Shown: positions 23,614-32,226, numbered from the stretch's first letter. The stretch: DNA of 32,226 bases from an uncultured Bryobacteraceae bacterium (GCA_938027685.1 CALJAM010000039.1:1-32226), one strand, 5' to 3'. The notes: a model not told the origin generated them from the sequence alone. Program-made: numbers and translations.

Positions 23614-26600
23614 CCGCATCATCGAGTTCTCGGCCCACAATCGCTTTATCGTCATCGTGCTGGTGGCCGCCGCCGTGCTGGCGGGCCTCACGGCGATCGA
23701 GCGCACGCCTCTGGATGCCCTGCCCGACTTGAGCGACACCCAGGTCATCATTTACTCACGTTGGGATCGAAGCCCGGACATCATCGAGGATCAGGTGACT
23801 TACCCGATCGTCACGGCCATGCTGGGAGCGCCCCGCGTGAAGGCCGTCCGCGGCCTTTCCGATTTCGGTTATTCATTCGTTTACGTCATTTTCGAAGACG
23901 GTACTGACATTTACTGGGCTCGTTCCCGCACGCTCGAGTACTTGTCCTCCATCCTGCCTCGCTTGCCCGCCGGGGTGCGCACCGAGCTGGGGCCTGACGC
24001 CACGGGACTGGGCTGGATCTTCCAATATGCGTTGATCGACACTTCGGGACGGCATAGCCTCGAACAGCTTCGCTCGATTCAGGACTGGTATCTGAGATAC
24101 CACCTGACGGCGCTGCCGGGTGTGGCGGAAGTGGCGAGCGTAGGCGGATTCGTCCGCCAGTATCAGGTTCATTTAGACCCCAATCGCCTCCGCGCCTATA
24201 ACATCCCGCTGGAGCGGGTGCTCGAGGCAGTCCGCACGGGGAACGAGGAAGCGGGCGGACGACTGCTCGAGCTCAGCGGCGCCGAGTACATGGTCCGCGG
24301 GCGCGGTTATATCCGCTCCAAAGAAGACATCGCTGCCATTGTATTGGCGCGCAACCCCGCCGGCGTGCCCGTACGGGTCGGAGATGTTGGGGTGGTAACG
24401 CTGGGGCCTGATCTGCGCCGCGGCGTCGCGGACTGGAACGGGCGGGGCGACGTCGTCTCCGGCATCGTCGTAATGCGGCAAGGCGAGAATGCCTTGCGTG
24501 TGATCGAACGCGTCAAGACGAAGCTGCGCGAGCTCGAGCCCGGCCTGCCCGAAGGCGTGAAGATCGTCACTGCCTATGATCGCTCCGAGCTGATCCTGCG
24601 CGCCATCGCCACGCTGAAGGACACCCTGATCGAGGAGCTGGCGATCGTATCGCTGGTCATACTCATCTTCCTCTGGCATATCCCCAGCGCGCTGATTCCC
24701 ATCCTGACGATCCCGACCGCGGTCATGATCTCCTTCATTCCGATGCAGCTCGGCGGGCTGACGTCGAACATCATGTCGTTGGGCGGCATCGCCATAGCGA
24801 TCGGCGCCATGGTGGACGCGGCCATCGTGGTGGTCGAGCAGACTCATAAGAAGCTGGAGCAGTGGGAGCAATCGGGCCGCCAAGAAGATTTTCGCCAGGT
24901 GGTCATTTCGGCCGTCAAGGAAGTGGGCGGGCCGAGCTTTTTTGCGCTTCTAGTGATTGCCGTCTCGTTCCTGCCGGTGCTGACCCTGGAGGCGCAGGAA
25001 GGACGCCTGTTCAAGCCGCTGGCTTATACCAAAAACCTCTCGATGATCGTGGCGGCGGTGCTCGCCATTACGCTGGATCCGGCGTTAAGGCTCATGATGA
25101 CGCACGCCCGCGTCTTTCAATTTCGGCCGCTATGGCTGGCGCGTGTGGCCACGACGGTTCTGGCGGGTCGTATCCACCCGGAAGAGAGGCATCCTGTCAG
25201 CCGTGTGCTCATCCGGCTTTACGAGCCGGTGTGCGCCTGGGCTTTGCGACGGAAATGGTTCGTGATCGGCGGCGCCTTGGCGACCGTGCTGCTCACCATC
25301 CCGATGTTCCGGCGGCTCGGTTCCGAGTTCATGCCGCCGCTGGACGAGGGCACGTTGCTCTACATGCCCAGCACGCTGCCGGGCATCTCGATCACGGAGG
25401 CCGAACGCCTGCTCCAATTGCAGGACCGGATCCTCATGAGCTTTCCCGAGGTCGAAACCGTGTTGGGCAAAGCGGGCCGGGCCGCGACGGCTACGGATCC
25501 CGCGCCGCTTTCGATGATCGAGACGGTCATCGTGCTCAAACCGAAGGAGCACTGGCGCAAAAGGAACACCTGGTACTCGTCTTGGGCGCCGAAATGGTTG
25601 AAACCGGTGTTAGGCCGCATCACGCCCGAACATATTTCGACCGAACAGCTCATCGAAGAGCTCGACCAGGCACTCAAACTCCCCGGCGTGAGCAATGCGT
25701 GGACCATGCCCATCAAAGGGCGCATCGACATGCTCACCACGGGCATCCGGACACCGGTCGGCGTAAAGATTTCCGGTGCGAGCGTCGACGAGATCCAGCG
25801 CATCGGGCAGCAGTTGGAAGCGATCCTGGCGGAATTGCCCGGTACGCGCAGCGTTTTTGCCGAGCGCACGGGAGGCGGTTACTTCCTGGATATCGTTTGG
25901 CGGCGCGAACAGCTCGCGCGCTACGGCCTCAGCGTGGAGGAAGCCCAAAAGGCCGTCACCTCGGCCATCGGGGGTGAAAACCTGACGGTCACGGTCGAGG
26001 GCCGGGAACGCTACCCGGTGCAGGTACGGTACCTGCGCGACTTCCGCAGCCATCCGGAGCGTCTCCGCAACGTGCTGGTCTCCTCGAGCGACGGCTCACG
26101 GCAGGTGCCCCTGGGTCAGCTCGCCGACATCCGGCTGGTGAGCGGTCCGTCCATGCTCCGAAACGAAAACGGCATGCTCACGGGTTACGTCTATGTGGAC
26201 GTCTCGGCTCCCGATCTCGGCGGCTGGGTCGAACAGGCGCGGCGTGCAGTGCGCGAAAGGCTGGCCTTGCCTGCCGGTTACGCGCTCGAGTGGAGTGGGC
26301 AGTACGAGGCCATGGTTCGGGTTCGCGAGCGGCTCCGGCTCGTGCTGCCCCTCACGCTGTTTCTCATCCTGGTGTTGCTTTACGCGAACATGCGCTCCCT
26401 GACCAAGACGGCGATCGTGCTGTTGGCGGTCCCGTTTTCGGCAGTGGGCGCCGTCTGGCTGCTGTACCTACTCGGCTACAACCTCTCGACCGCTGCCTGG
26501 GTGGGACTGATCGCCCTGATGGGCGTAGATGCCGAGACCGGCGTCTTCATGCTGCTCTATCTCGATCTGGCCTACGAGGAGGCCCGTCGTTCGGGGCGCC

Positions 26601-26869
26601 TGCGGAGCTTGCGCGACCTCGAGGAGGCCATCCTGCACGGGGCCGTTAAACGGATCCGGCCCAAGTTCATGACGGTGGCTACCATGCTGCTGGGGCTGGC
26701 GCCCATCATGTGGTCCACCGGCACGGGCTCCGACGTCATGAAACGAATCGCCGCCCCGATGATCGGAGGAATCGTCACTTCGTTCATCCTCGAGCTCATC
26801 GTTTACCCCGCGATTTACGAGGTCTGGAAATGGCACTTCGAACTGAAACGCTCGCTGTCGCGCTCCTGA
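23606..26869 (+). CDS. cusA: CusA-type heavy-metal RND efflux transporter
   Basis: The proton-driven inner-membrane pump, 1087 residues and twelve membrane helices. Helix 4 reads AIAIGAMVDAAIVVVEQ, the form found in Cu(I)/Ag(I) exporters rather than the FGxIVDG form of CzcA. The three periplasmic Met residues that carry Cu(I) in E. coli CusA (573, 623, 672) all have counterparts: LYMPSTLPG, PLSMIETVI and IDMLTTGI. Copper or silver is therefore the likely substrate. The protein is about 40 residues longer than E. coli CusA, in part from a Trp-rich insert near KEHWRKRNTWYSSW. Its 3' end overlaps the next gene by 40 nt. Confidence 0.95.
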   Translation: MIDRIIEFSAHNRFIVIVLVAAAVLAGLTAIERTPLDALPDLSDTQVIIYSRWDRSPDIIEDQVTYPIVTAMLGAPRVKAVRGLSDFGYSFVYVIFEDGTDIYWARSRTLEYLSSILPRLPAGVRTELGPDATGLGWIFQYALIDTSGRHSLEQLRSIQDWYLRYHLTALPGVAEVASVGGFVRQYQVHLDPNRLRAYNIPLERVLEAVRTGNEEAGGRLLELSGAEYMVRGRGYIRSKEDIAAIVLARNPAGVPVRVGDVGVVTLGPDLRRGVADWNGRGDVVSGIVVMRQGENALRVIERVKTKLRELEPGLPEGVKIVTAYDRSELILRAIATLKDTLIEELAIVSLVILIFLWHIPSALIPILTIPTAVMISFIPMQLGGLTSNIMSLGGIAIAIGAMVDAAIVVVEQTHKKLEQWEQSGRQEDFRQVVISAVKEVGGPSFFALLVIAVSFLPVLTLEAQEGRLFKPLAYTKNLSMIVAAVLAITLDPALRLMMTHARVFQFRPLWLARVATTVLAGRIHPEERHPVSRVLIRLYEPVCAWALRRKWFVIGGALATVLLTIPMFRRLGSEFMPPLDEGTLLYMPSTLPGISITEAERLLQLQDRILMSFPEVETVLGKAGRAATATDPAPLSMIETVIVLKPKEHWRKRNTWYSSWAPKWLKPVLGRITPEHISTEQLIEELDQALKLPGVSNAWTMPIKGRIDMLTTGIRTPVGVKISGASVDEIQRIGQQLEAILAELPGTRSVFAERTGGGYFLDIVWRREQLARYGLSVEEAQKAVTSAIGGENLTVTVEGRERYPVQVRYLRDFRSHPERLRNVLVSSSDGSRQVPLGQLADIRLVSGPSMLRNENGMLTGYVYVDVSAPDLGGWVEQARRAVRERLALPAGYALEWSGQYEAMVRVRERLRLVLPLTLFLILVLLYANMRSLTKTAIVLLAVPFSAVGAVWLLYLLGYNLSTAAWVGLIALMGVDAETGVFMLLYLDLAYEEARRSGRLRSLRDLEEAILHGAVKRIRPKFMTVATMLLGLAPIMWSTGTGSDVMKRIAAPMIGGIVTSFILELIVYPAIYEVWKWHFELKRSLSRS

Positions 26870-27555
26870 GCTGGTCCGCGGCGGCCGCCGAGCTGCGCTA
26901 TGCCGTCCGTCACGATCATTTCTGGGGCAGCGGACGCGGAACGCTGAGCATCTCTGAAAAGGGGATGAGCTACCGTGAAGCGAAGCGACTCAAACACCGC
27001 TGGGACTGGGGCTGGGACGAGATCCAACAGCTGCTGGTGGCGCCACGGGTCCTGCGCGTGCTGACCTATGAGGACAGTCGGCTGCGCCTGGGTCGGGACC
27101 GCAGTCACCGTTTCGAGCTGGCGGAGGCAGGTTCGTTTGAACCGGTGTGGACGGCGTTGCGGGAGCGTCTCGACCAGCGCCTCGTCGCGGCGCTGGCGCG
27201 TCCGGAAGGTGAACCGTGGTGGAGTGCGCCCGCCAAACGTCTGCGCCGCTTCGCCGGAGATCACGGGGAGCTCATCGTCACGGCGGAAGGCGTTGTTTTT
27301 CGCAGTGCCGGCCGCGACGCCTCGCGGACCTGGCGCTGGTCCGACCTGGAAAGCGTCAGCCGGACCGGCCCCTTTCAACTTACGTTCACGACTTATGAAC
27401 GTGCAGCGGCCGATTACGGAGGACTGAAGAGCTTTACCTTCCAGTTGAAGCGCCCGCTCGAAGAGGGCGCTTATCGCCGACTCTGGCTGCGCGTGAATCA
27501 GCAGCACGGGCTTCAACCTTTACTTACTCACAGACATGGGAGGACGGAACGATGA
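26830..27555 (+). CDS. Exported hypothetical protein with two related beta domains
   Basis: I do not recognise this family. The 241-residue protein starts with a clear signal peptide (about 1-20, ending SAAAA). The mature part seems to hold two copies of one fold: the first at about 30-120 (GRGTLSISEKGMSYRE, RWDWGWDEIQQLLV, LRVLTYED) and the second at about 142-225 (HGELIVTAEGVVFRS, RTWRWSDLESV, QLTFTTYE). Both show strand, strand, Trp-rich turn, short helix, strand, as in PH/GRAM-like domains. It sits inside the metal-efflux operon, overlapping cusA by 40 nt and the next gene by 4 nt, so a periplasmic role in metal handling or pump control is likely but unproven. There is no obvious Cys/His metal cluster. 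Confidence 0.75.
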   Translation: MALRTETLAVALLSWSAAAAELRYAVRHDHFWGSGRGTLSISEKGMSYREAKRLKHRWDWGWDEIQQLLVAPRVLRVLTYEDSRLRLGRDRSHRFELAEAGSFEPVWTALRERLDQRLVAALARPEGEPWWSAPAKRLRRFAGDHGELIVTAEGVVFRSAGRDASRTWRWSDLESVSRTGPFQLTFTTYERAAADYGGLKSFTFQLKRPLEEGAYRRLWLRVNQQHGLQPLLTHRHGRTER

Positions 27556-27914
27556 TCCGGTTGCTTTTGGCTCTGGCGGCACTGGCGGGCTCCGGTGCTG
27601 CGCAAAAAGCTCAGGTATTTACCGGCGTGATCACCTGCACGATGTGCAAGAACGATCACAGCGCGATGGGCATCAGCCCCGAGGACCGGTGCGTGCGGGA
27701 ATGCATTAAGCACGGCGCCAAGTACGCCTTATTTGACGGCAAGAACCTCTACCGGTTGAGTGACCAACAGACGCCCGAAAAATTCGCGGCGCAGAAAGTG
27801 CGCGTCACCGGCGTCCTGTTCGAGAAAACGGGGATCATAAAAGTCGACAAGATCGAGCCGGCCGGGGAATCGAAGCCGGCGGCAAAGCCTTCGCAGAGTG
27901 GGCACCGTCACTGA
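27552..27914 (+). CDS. Small exported Cys/His/Met-rich protein, putative metal binder
   Basis: A 120-residue protein with a signal peptide (about 1-17, ending GSGAA). The mature N-terminus carries Cys29-x2-Cys32, His36, Met39, Cys47-x3-Cys51 and His54, and the C-terminus ends SGHRH. A compact OB-like second half (YALFDGKNLYRLSD, then VRVTGVLFEKTGIIKVDKI) follows. The four cysteines and nearby Met/His residues would suit Cu(I) or Ag(I). No CusF gene is present in the operon, so it could act as the periplasmic chaperone. Similar short proteins exist beside Acidobacteriota efflux operons to my recollection, but no function is assigned. ATGA overlap couples it to the preceding gene. Confidence 0.8.
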   Translation: MIRLLLALAALAGSGAAQKAQVFTGVITCTMCKNDHSAMGISPEDRCVRECIKHGAKYALFDGKNLYRLSDQQTPEKFAAQKVRVTGVLFEKTGIIKVDKIEPAGESKPAAKPSQSGHRH

Positions 27915-27939
27915 GGCATACAATAAGAACGGGAGGGTA

Positions 27940-29001
27940 GTGAGCGCCGACTTGCGTGTACGCCTCCGGGCGGCCCTTGTGCTGGCCGGAATCGCCGGCA
28001 CGAGCGTCGGCCACTACCTGACGCCGCCCGAGCATCTGCTCTGGCACAACGTCTTCCAACGGCTGTACTATCTGCCCATCGTTTACGCGGCGATCCAGTT
28101 CGGCGTTCCGGGCGGACTGGCGGCCGCGGCGGTGTCTGCGGTCTGCTACATTCCGCACATCGTGCTTACCTGGCGCGGTTGGCAGCAGTATTCCGCGCAC
28201 CAGTACGCCGAGATCGTCCTGTTCTTCCTCGTGGCGGCGGTGACCGGTGCACTGGCCGAGCGCAGCCGTCGGCGCGAGCAAGAGCTTCGCCGCGTTTATC
28301 AGGAGCTCGAAAACAGCGTGGAGCAGCTTCGGCGGGCCGACCGCCTCTCGGCCATCGGTCAGCTTTCGGCCGCCCTTGCGCACGAGATCCGCAACCCTCT
28401 GGCGGCGATCGAGGGCGCCGCCGAGATCCTGGCCCGGCCCGCGACCCCGGACGAGATGCGGGAGGAGTTTCTCGGCATCGTGCGCAAGGAATGCCTCCGC
28501 CTGAACCGACTGCTGGGCCGGCTGCTGGATTTTGCCAGACCCCGACCGCCCGAACGGCGCCCAGTGGAGATTGCGCGCATTCTGGAGGACGTGGTCGGGC
28601 TCAGCCGCCATTCCGCTGAGAAGAACGGCGTGCGGCTTCGCATCGAGCTCGCTCCCGGCTTGCCCGTAGTGGTGGCCGACCCCGAGCAGCTCACTCAGGT
28701 TCTGCTCAATCTAGCCATCAACGCCATCCAGGCCATGCCGCAAGGAGGCGAGCTGCTCCTCTCGGCTTCGCGGCAGAACGGGGGGATCGCCGTCCAGGTG
28801 CGCGACGAGGGCGAGGGAGTTCCACCCGAGCACTTGGACAAGATCTTCGATCCCTTCTTCACCACCAAGGCTGACGGCACCGGCCTGGGTCTGGCCGTCG
28901 CTCAACAGATCGTGACGCGCCACGGCGGAAGAATCGAGGCCAACCGCAATCCGGAGCGTGGAATGACTTTCCGGATCTGGCTGCCAGTGGAGCCGCACTG
29001 A
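27940..29001 (+). CDS. Membrane sensor histidine kinase
   Basis: The 353-residue sensor has an N-terminal membrane module of about four helices (10-105) with little periplasmic sequence, a short coiled coil (108-132), then HisKA with phospho-acceptor His148 (ALAHEIRNPLAAIEG) and the ATPase domain with Asn261, the DEGEG box (289-293), the F box FDPFFTTK and GTGLGL. It resembles NtrB/ZraS-type partners of sigma-54 regulators. The start at 27940 (GTG) is preferred because GGGAGG lies just upstream. GTG 27898 would overlap the previous gene by 17 nt and has no ribosome site. The stop overlaps the regulator's ATG by one base. The signal is probably metal or envelope stress, by context. Confidence 0.9.
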   Translation: MSADLRVRLRAALVLAGIAGTSVGHYLTPPEHLLWHNVFQRLYYLPIVYAAIQFGVPGGLAAAAVSAVCYIPHIVLTWRGWQQYSAHQYAEIVLFFLVAAVTGALAERSRRREQELRRVYQELENSVEQLRRADRLSAIGQLSAALAHEIRNPLAAIEGAAEILARPATPDEMREEFLGIVRKECLRLNRLLGRLLDFARPRPPERRPVEIARILEDVVGLSRHSAEKNGVRLRIELAPGLPVVVADPEQLTQVLLNLAINAIQAMPQGGELLLSASRQNGGIAVQVRDEGEGVPPEHLDKIFDPFFTTKADGTGLGLAVAQQIVTRHGGRIEANRNPERGMTFRIWLPVEPH

Positions 29002-30401
29002 TGCGCCCGCGTATTTTGCTGGTCGAGGACGACGACAGCCTCCGCCGAGTCACCCAAGTGCAGTTAGAACAGGCCGGCTACGAGGTCTCCACCGCGAGCA
29101 GGGCCGCAGAGGCGCTTGCTCTCCTGGAAAGGTCGCCGCAGGACTTGGTGATCACGGATCTGAAGATGCCCGGCATGAGTGGGATGGAGCTGTTGCGGCG
29201 GATCAAGGCTGAGTACCCGGAAATCGTGGTCATCGTGGTGACTGCTTTCGGCACCATCGAGTCGGCAGTCGAGGCCATGAGGATCGGCGCCTATGACTAC
29301 ATCACCAAGCCGGTCCATTTCGACGCACTGCGGCTAGTGGTGGGCCGGGCCCTCGAGCATTTGCAACTGAGGCGGGAAGTCGAGTATCTCCGGCGCAGTC
29401 TGGATCGCAAGTACGGCTTTGAAAATATTTTGGGCCACTCGCCCGCCCTGCTGGAGACGCTGGACGCAGCCGCACGCGTGGCCCCCACCGATGCCACGGT
29501 GCTGATCCGGGGCGAGACCGGCACCGGCAAAGAGCTGTTAGCCAAGGCCATTCACTTCAACAGCCCCAGGCGTGACGGCCCCTTCGTAATCATCAATTGC
29601 GGCGCCATCCCACCCGAGCTGCTCGAGTCCGAGCTCTTCGGCCACATCAAGGGGGCCTTCACAGGCGCGATCACGCACAAGAGAGGTCGTGTCGAACTCG
29701 CCGACGGCGGTACGCTTTTCCTGGACGAAGTAGGAGAGCTGCCGCCGCCCTTGCAGGTCAAGCTGCTGCGACTCATCCAGGACAGAGAGATCCAAAAGCT
29801 GGGTGCGACGGACGTGCAGCGCGTCAACGTGCGCATCATTGCGGCCACGCACCGGAACTTGGAAGCCATGGTCGAGGACGGCACCTTTCGCGAGGATCTT
29901 TACTACCGACTGGCGGTGATCCCGCTCGAGCTGCCGCCGCTACGCGAACGGACGGAGGACATACCCGAACTGGTCGCCCACTTCTTCGATGCGGGCAAGC
30001 GGCGGCACGGCCGCCCGAACCTGGTGCTGCCGCAGGCACTGCTTCCTTACTTCAGCGCATGGCGGTGGCCGGGTAACGTCCGCGAACTCGAAAACGTGAT
30101 CGAGCGGATCGTCGTGCTGGCCCGGGGCGACGAGGTCACGCTTCAGGACCTGCCGGACTTCCTGCGCCGCGAGCGGCCGCCGTTGGATGCCATCCAATTG
30201 GAGTTGCCGCCGGAGGGCATCAGCCTGGAGGCAGTCGAGCGCGAGTTGATCCGCCGCGCTCTGGAGAAGTTCGACGGCAACCAATCACAGGCCGCGCGGT
30301 ATCTGGACATCAGCCGTAAGACGCTTATTTACCGGATGGAAAAATACGGTTTGAAGCCGCGAGCCGGCCGGGAGCAGACCGCGGAACGGGAAGCCGAGTG
30401 A
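29001..30401 (+). CDS. Sigma-54-dependent response regulator (NtrC/ZraR family)
   Basis: A 466-residue activator. The receiver domain (1-120) has Asp9-11, phospho-acceptor Asp53 and Lys103. The AAA+ domain has Walker A GETGTGKE (171-178), the sigma-54-contacting GAFTGA (218-223) and Walker B TLFLDEVGE (about 238-246). The C-terminus has a Fis-type helix-turn-helix (NQSQAARYLDISRKTLIYRM). It is the last gene of the efflux operon and the cognate partner of the upstream kinase. An intact GAFTGA loop and the -24/-12 promoter at 20938 fit positive autoregulation of the seven-gene operon. Its stop lies 12 nt from the convergent sugar-transferase gene. Confidence 0.95.
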   Translation: MRPRILLVEDDDSLRRVTQVQLEQAGYEVSTASRAAEALALLERSPQDLVITDLKMPGMSGMELLRRIKAEYPEIVVIVVTAFGTIESAVEAMRIGAYDYITKPVHFDALRLVVGRALEHLQLRREVEYLRRSLDRKYGFENILGHSPALLETLDAAARVAPTDATVLIRGETGTGKELLAKAIHFNSPRRDGPFVIINCGAIPPELLESELFGHIKGAFTGAITHKRGRVELADGGTLFLDEVGELPPPLQVKLLRLIQDREIQKLGATDVQRVNVRIIAATHRNLEAMVEDGTFREDLYYRLAVIPLELPPLRERTEDIPELVAHFFDAGKRRHGRPNLVLPQALLPYFSAWRWPGNVRELENVIERIVVLARGDEVTLQDLPDFLRRERPPLDAIQLELPPEGISLEAVERELIRRALEKFDGNQSQAARYLDISRKTLIYRMEKYGLKPRAGREQTAEREAE

Positions 30402-30413
30402 GGCGAGGGCCCT

Positions 30414-31784
30414 TCACCGCGCGCCGCGCCCCAGCAGCAGAATCTTCGTCGTGCGGAAAAGGATGAGCAGGTCCAGCCCCGCCGACATGTGGCGGATGTA
30501 GAACAGGTCGTAGCTGAGCTTCTCGATGTTGTCTTCGAGCGTAGCGCAGTAACCGTTGTGAACCTGTGCCCACCCGGTGATGCCCGGACGTACGTTCCAG
30601 CGCTGCGAATAGAGCGGGATTTTCTCGGCCAGCTCCCGCTCCATCTTGGGCGTGAAGGGCCTGGGCCCGATGAAATCCATATCGCCGCGCAAGATGTTAA
30701 AAAGCTGGGGCAGTTCGTCCAGGCGCGTGCGTCGCAGGAAGCGGCCCGCGCGTGTGATGCGGTCGTCGTCGGCTTGGGCCGGGGCTTCGGGATCGGCATC
30801 GACTCGCATCGTCCGAAATTTGTACAGGGTGAAAGGCTTGCCGTCACGGCCCACCCGTTTCTGTCGGAACAGGGCCGGGCCGGGCGAATCCAAGCGCACC
30901 CAAGCCGCGATGAGCAGCAGCAGGGGCGCGCCCAGCACGAGTCCGATAAAAGACAAGGCCAGCGAGAGGGCACGCTTGCCCGCAACCATGGCGGGAGATG
31001 CCATGAACCCCTCCGAAAACAGCAGCGTGCTGGGCCGCAGCGCGAGCACGGGCACCTTGCCCGTGATCGCCTCGTACAGCTCGACGCCATCCTGCACGCG
31101 CAAGCCGTGGGCTTTCAAGCGCAACAGCTCTTCGACGGGCAGTCGTCCCCGCCTTTCCTCCATCGCCACCACGAGTCGGTTCACCTCCGCCCGCCGCAGC
31201 CCGTCTTCCAGCTTGTCGAGGCTTCCCAGACGCGGGAGCCCCTCAGGCACATCGCCGCCCACATCCACGCAGCCGACCAGATTCAGGCCCAGCTCCGGAC
31301 GCCGCTGCAGCTCGCGGACGAGCTCTCGCGCCAGAAGGCCCTCACCCAGCAACGCCACACGCTCTTTCCAGCCGGCGGCTCGGTTGACGACCGCGAACAA
31401 TCGCCGCCAGGCGAGCAATCCTCCGCCACCCAGCCCAATCCATAGCACGAAAGGACCGCGCCCGACCTGGACCGGCGGGTAAACAAAGTAAACCAAGGCC
31501 AGAACGATGCAGACCGTACCCAGCACCTGCACCAGCCGTGTGACAACTTCCCGCCCGTTCAGCAGAATCTCGGATTCGTAGAGGTCGTAGTAGTACATGC
31601 AGAGCATGCAGACGAGCGTACCGAGCAGAATGGCCGGAAGCCCGTGGTCGTAGGCCAGCGCCAGGTCGGCGTCCCGTCCGAACCACAGCACGATCGCCAG
31701 CCAGAAAGCGACCAGAACGAGCAGGCCCTCTGTAAGAACGAGGGCCACCGTTCGGCGGGCGAAACTGACGCCAAAAACTCTCAC
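30414..31784 (-). CDS. Exopolysaccharide polyprenyl-glycosylphosphotransferase
   Basis: A membrane enzyme of 456 residues that starts capsule or exopolysaccharide repeat units by moving a sugar-1-phosphate to undecaprenyl phosphate. Four N-terminal helices (about 10-125) are followed by a CoA-binding-like Rossmann segment (RVALLGEGLLARELV), a fifth helix near FIGLVLGAPLLLLIAAW and the catalytic C-terminal domain. The latter has RLDSPGPALFRQKRVGRDG, YKFRTMR, RRTRLDELPQLFNILRGDMDFIGPRP and WNVRPGITGWAQV. The start is either GTG 31784 or TTG 31787; GAGGGG lies upstream of both. It follows the tyrosine-kinase gene by 13 nt, so both belong to a polysaccharide operon that extends beyond the window. 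Confidence 0.92.
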   Translation of the reverse strand: MRVFGVSFARRTVALVLTEGLLVLVAFWLAIVLWFGRDADLALAYDHGLPAILLGTLVCMLCMYYYDLYESEILLNGREVVTRLVQVLGTVCIVLALVYFVYPPVQVGRGPFVLWIGLGGGGLLAWRRLFAVVNRAAGWKERVALLGEGLLARELVRELQRRPELGLNLVGCVDVGGDVPEGLPRLGSLDKLEDGLRRAEVNRLVVAMEERRGRLPVEELLRLKAHGLRVQDGVELYEAITGKVPVLALRPSTLLFSEGFMASPAMVAGKRALSLALSFIGLVLGAPLLLLIAAWVRLDSPGPALFRQKRVGRDGKPFTLYKFRTMRVDADPEAPAQADDDRITRAGRFLRRTRLDELPQLFNILRGDMDFIGPRPFTPKMERELAEKIPLYSQRWNVRPGITGWAQVHNGYCATLEDNIEKLSYDLFYIRHMSAGLDLLILFRTTKILLLGRGAR

Positions 31785-31797
31785 CAAGCCGGTCCCC

Positions 31798-32226
31798 TCA
31801 ACCGCTGAGGTGCGTTGCTGGATACCCCTCCCGCGCCTTGGTCGAATAGTACACGTAAGCGTGTCCGCTCCGCCTGGAAAGGAACCAGACCGGCGCCATG
31901 TTGATCACCACGCCGACGAGCCTTTCCGCAGGAACCAGCGATAACGCCCGCATACATAAATCGCGGCGGGTATGATCCGGCCGGACGACCAGGATCACAC
32001 CGTCCACCGCCGCCTGGATCAGGTCATAATCGGCCACCAATCCGACCGGGGGTGAATCAATGATCACGGAACGGAAGTGCCGCCGCAGCTCTCCGCACAG
32101 GGCGGGCCAGGCTGGGGAGTCGTACAGCTCGGCGGGATGCTCGGGACGGCGCCCCGCGGGCAGGAAGTAGAGGTTGTTCACTCGGTCCAGCCGCCCCACC
32201 GCCTCGAGCCAATGGCACTCACCGGC
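31798..32226 (-). CDS. Capsular polysaccharide tyrosine autokinase (BY-kinase), C-terminal part
   Basis: The frame is open to the window edge, so the 5' part is missing. The 142 residues seen correspond to the end of the cytoplasmic ATPase domain of Wzc/CapB-type kinases: NLYFLPAGRRPEHPAELYDS, the Walker B-type VIIDSPPVGLVADYDLI and GVVINMAP. The C-terminus carries a short Tyr cluster (AYVYYSTKAREGYP), the autophosphorylation tail of this family. It controls polymer export and chain length together with outer-membrane export proteins. The gene directly precedes the sugar transferase. Confidence 0.88.
   Translation of the reverse strand, partial: AGECHWLEAVGRLDRVNNLYFLPAGRRPEHPAELYDSPAWPALCGELRRHFRSVIIDSPPVGLVADYDLIQAAVDGVILVVRPDHTRRDLCMRALSLVPAERLVGVVINMAPVWFLSRRSGHAYVYYSTKAREGYPATHLSG

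Noticed and set aside
1-32226. CRISPR arrays or tandem-repeat arrays
   Set aside because: No regularly spaced direct repeats were seen by eye on either strand.

Overview
The window looks like chromosome from a Gram-negative, GC-rich bacterium, most likely an Acidobacteriota member (Bryobacter/Solibacter-like). The reasons are a very large TonB-dependent receptor with an N-terminal carboxypeptidase-regulatory-like domain, tandem Sde182/DUF1593 proteins, and a TolC/RND tripartite pump. The lineage is inferred from gene style, not from a marker gene.

Layout. (1) 1-2160: a 3' fragment of a tRNA-Lys gene (68-113) that looks like an attachment-site duplicate, two decayed IS256-family transposase remnants in opposite orientations, and an intact tRNA-Cys with its own promoter and terminator. 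(2) 2160-5220: a gene-poor stretch, then a minus-strand SDR oxidoreductase/6-phosphofructokinase pair and a small hypothetical gene. (3) 5217-20774: a carbohydrate locus of ten genes. It holds a sulfatase, a GRP/ureide-permease-like transporter, a TonB receptor with two DUF1593 proteins, and a minus-strand operon for the two halves of a transketolase, an FGGY kinase, a SorC-family regulator and a fucose-isomerase-like protein. (4) 20938-30401: a seven-gene heavy-metal efflux operon (TolC, CusB-like, CusA, two small exported proteins, histidine kinase, sigma-54 response regulator). (5) 30414-32226: an exopolysaccharide sugar transferase and the C-terminal part of a capsule tyrosine kinase, cut by the window edge.

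The main discovery candidate is region 3. Three separate promoters, each TTGACA-17 bp-TAnnnt/TATAAG, are followed 22-25 bp downstream by the same 16-bp palindrome (consensus TTGCATATTTATGCAA). A fourth copy lies upstream of the TonB promoter. This ties the transporter, the TonB/DUF1593 operon and the transketolase/kinase/isomerase operon into one regulon, whose likely repressor is the SorC protein encoded in it. The enzymes spell a route: release and uptake of a glycan sugar, aldose-ketose isomerisation, phosphorylation by a kinase with an altered glycerol pocket, and C2 transfer by a split transketolase. This resembles the known apulose kinase/split apulose-4-phosphate transketolase logic of D-apiose catabolism, but with different isomerase and uptake genes. 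The substrate cannot be read from sequence.

A second coherent system is region 4. Its genes overlap or abut almost throughout, a good -24/-12 (sigma-54) promoter sits directly before tolC, and the last gene encodes a sigma-54 activator, so the operon appears to control itself.
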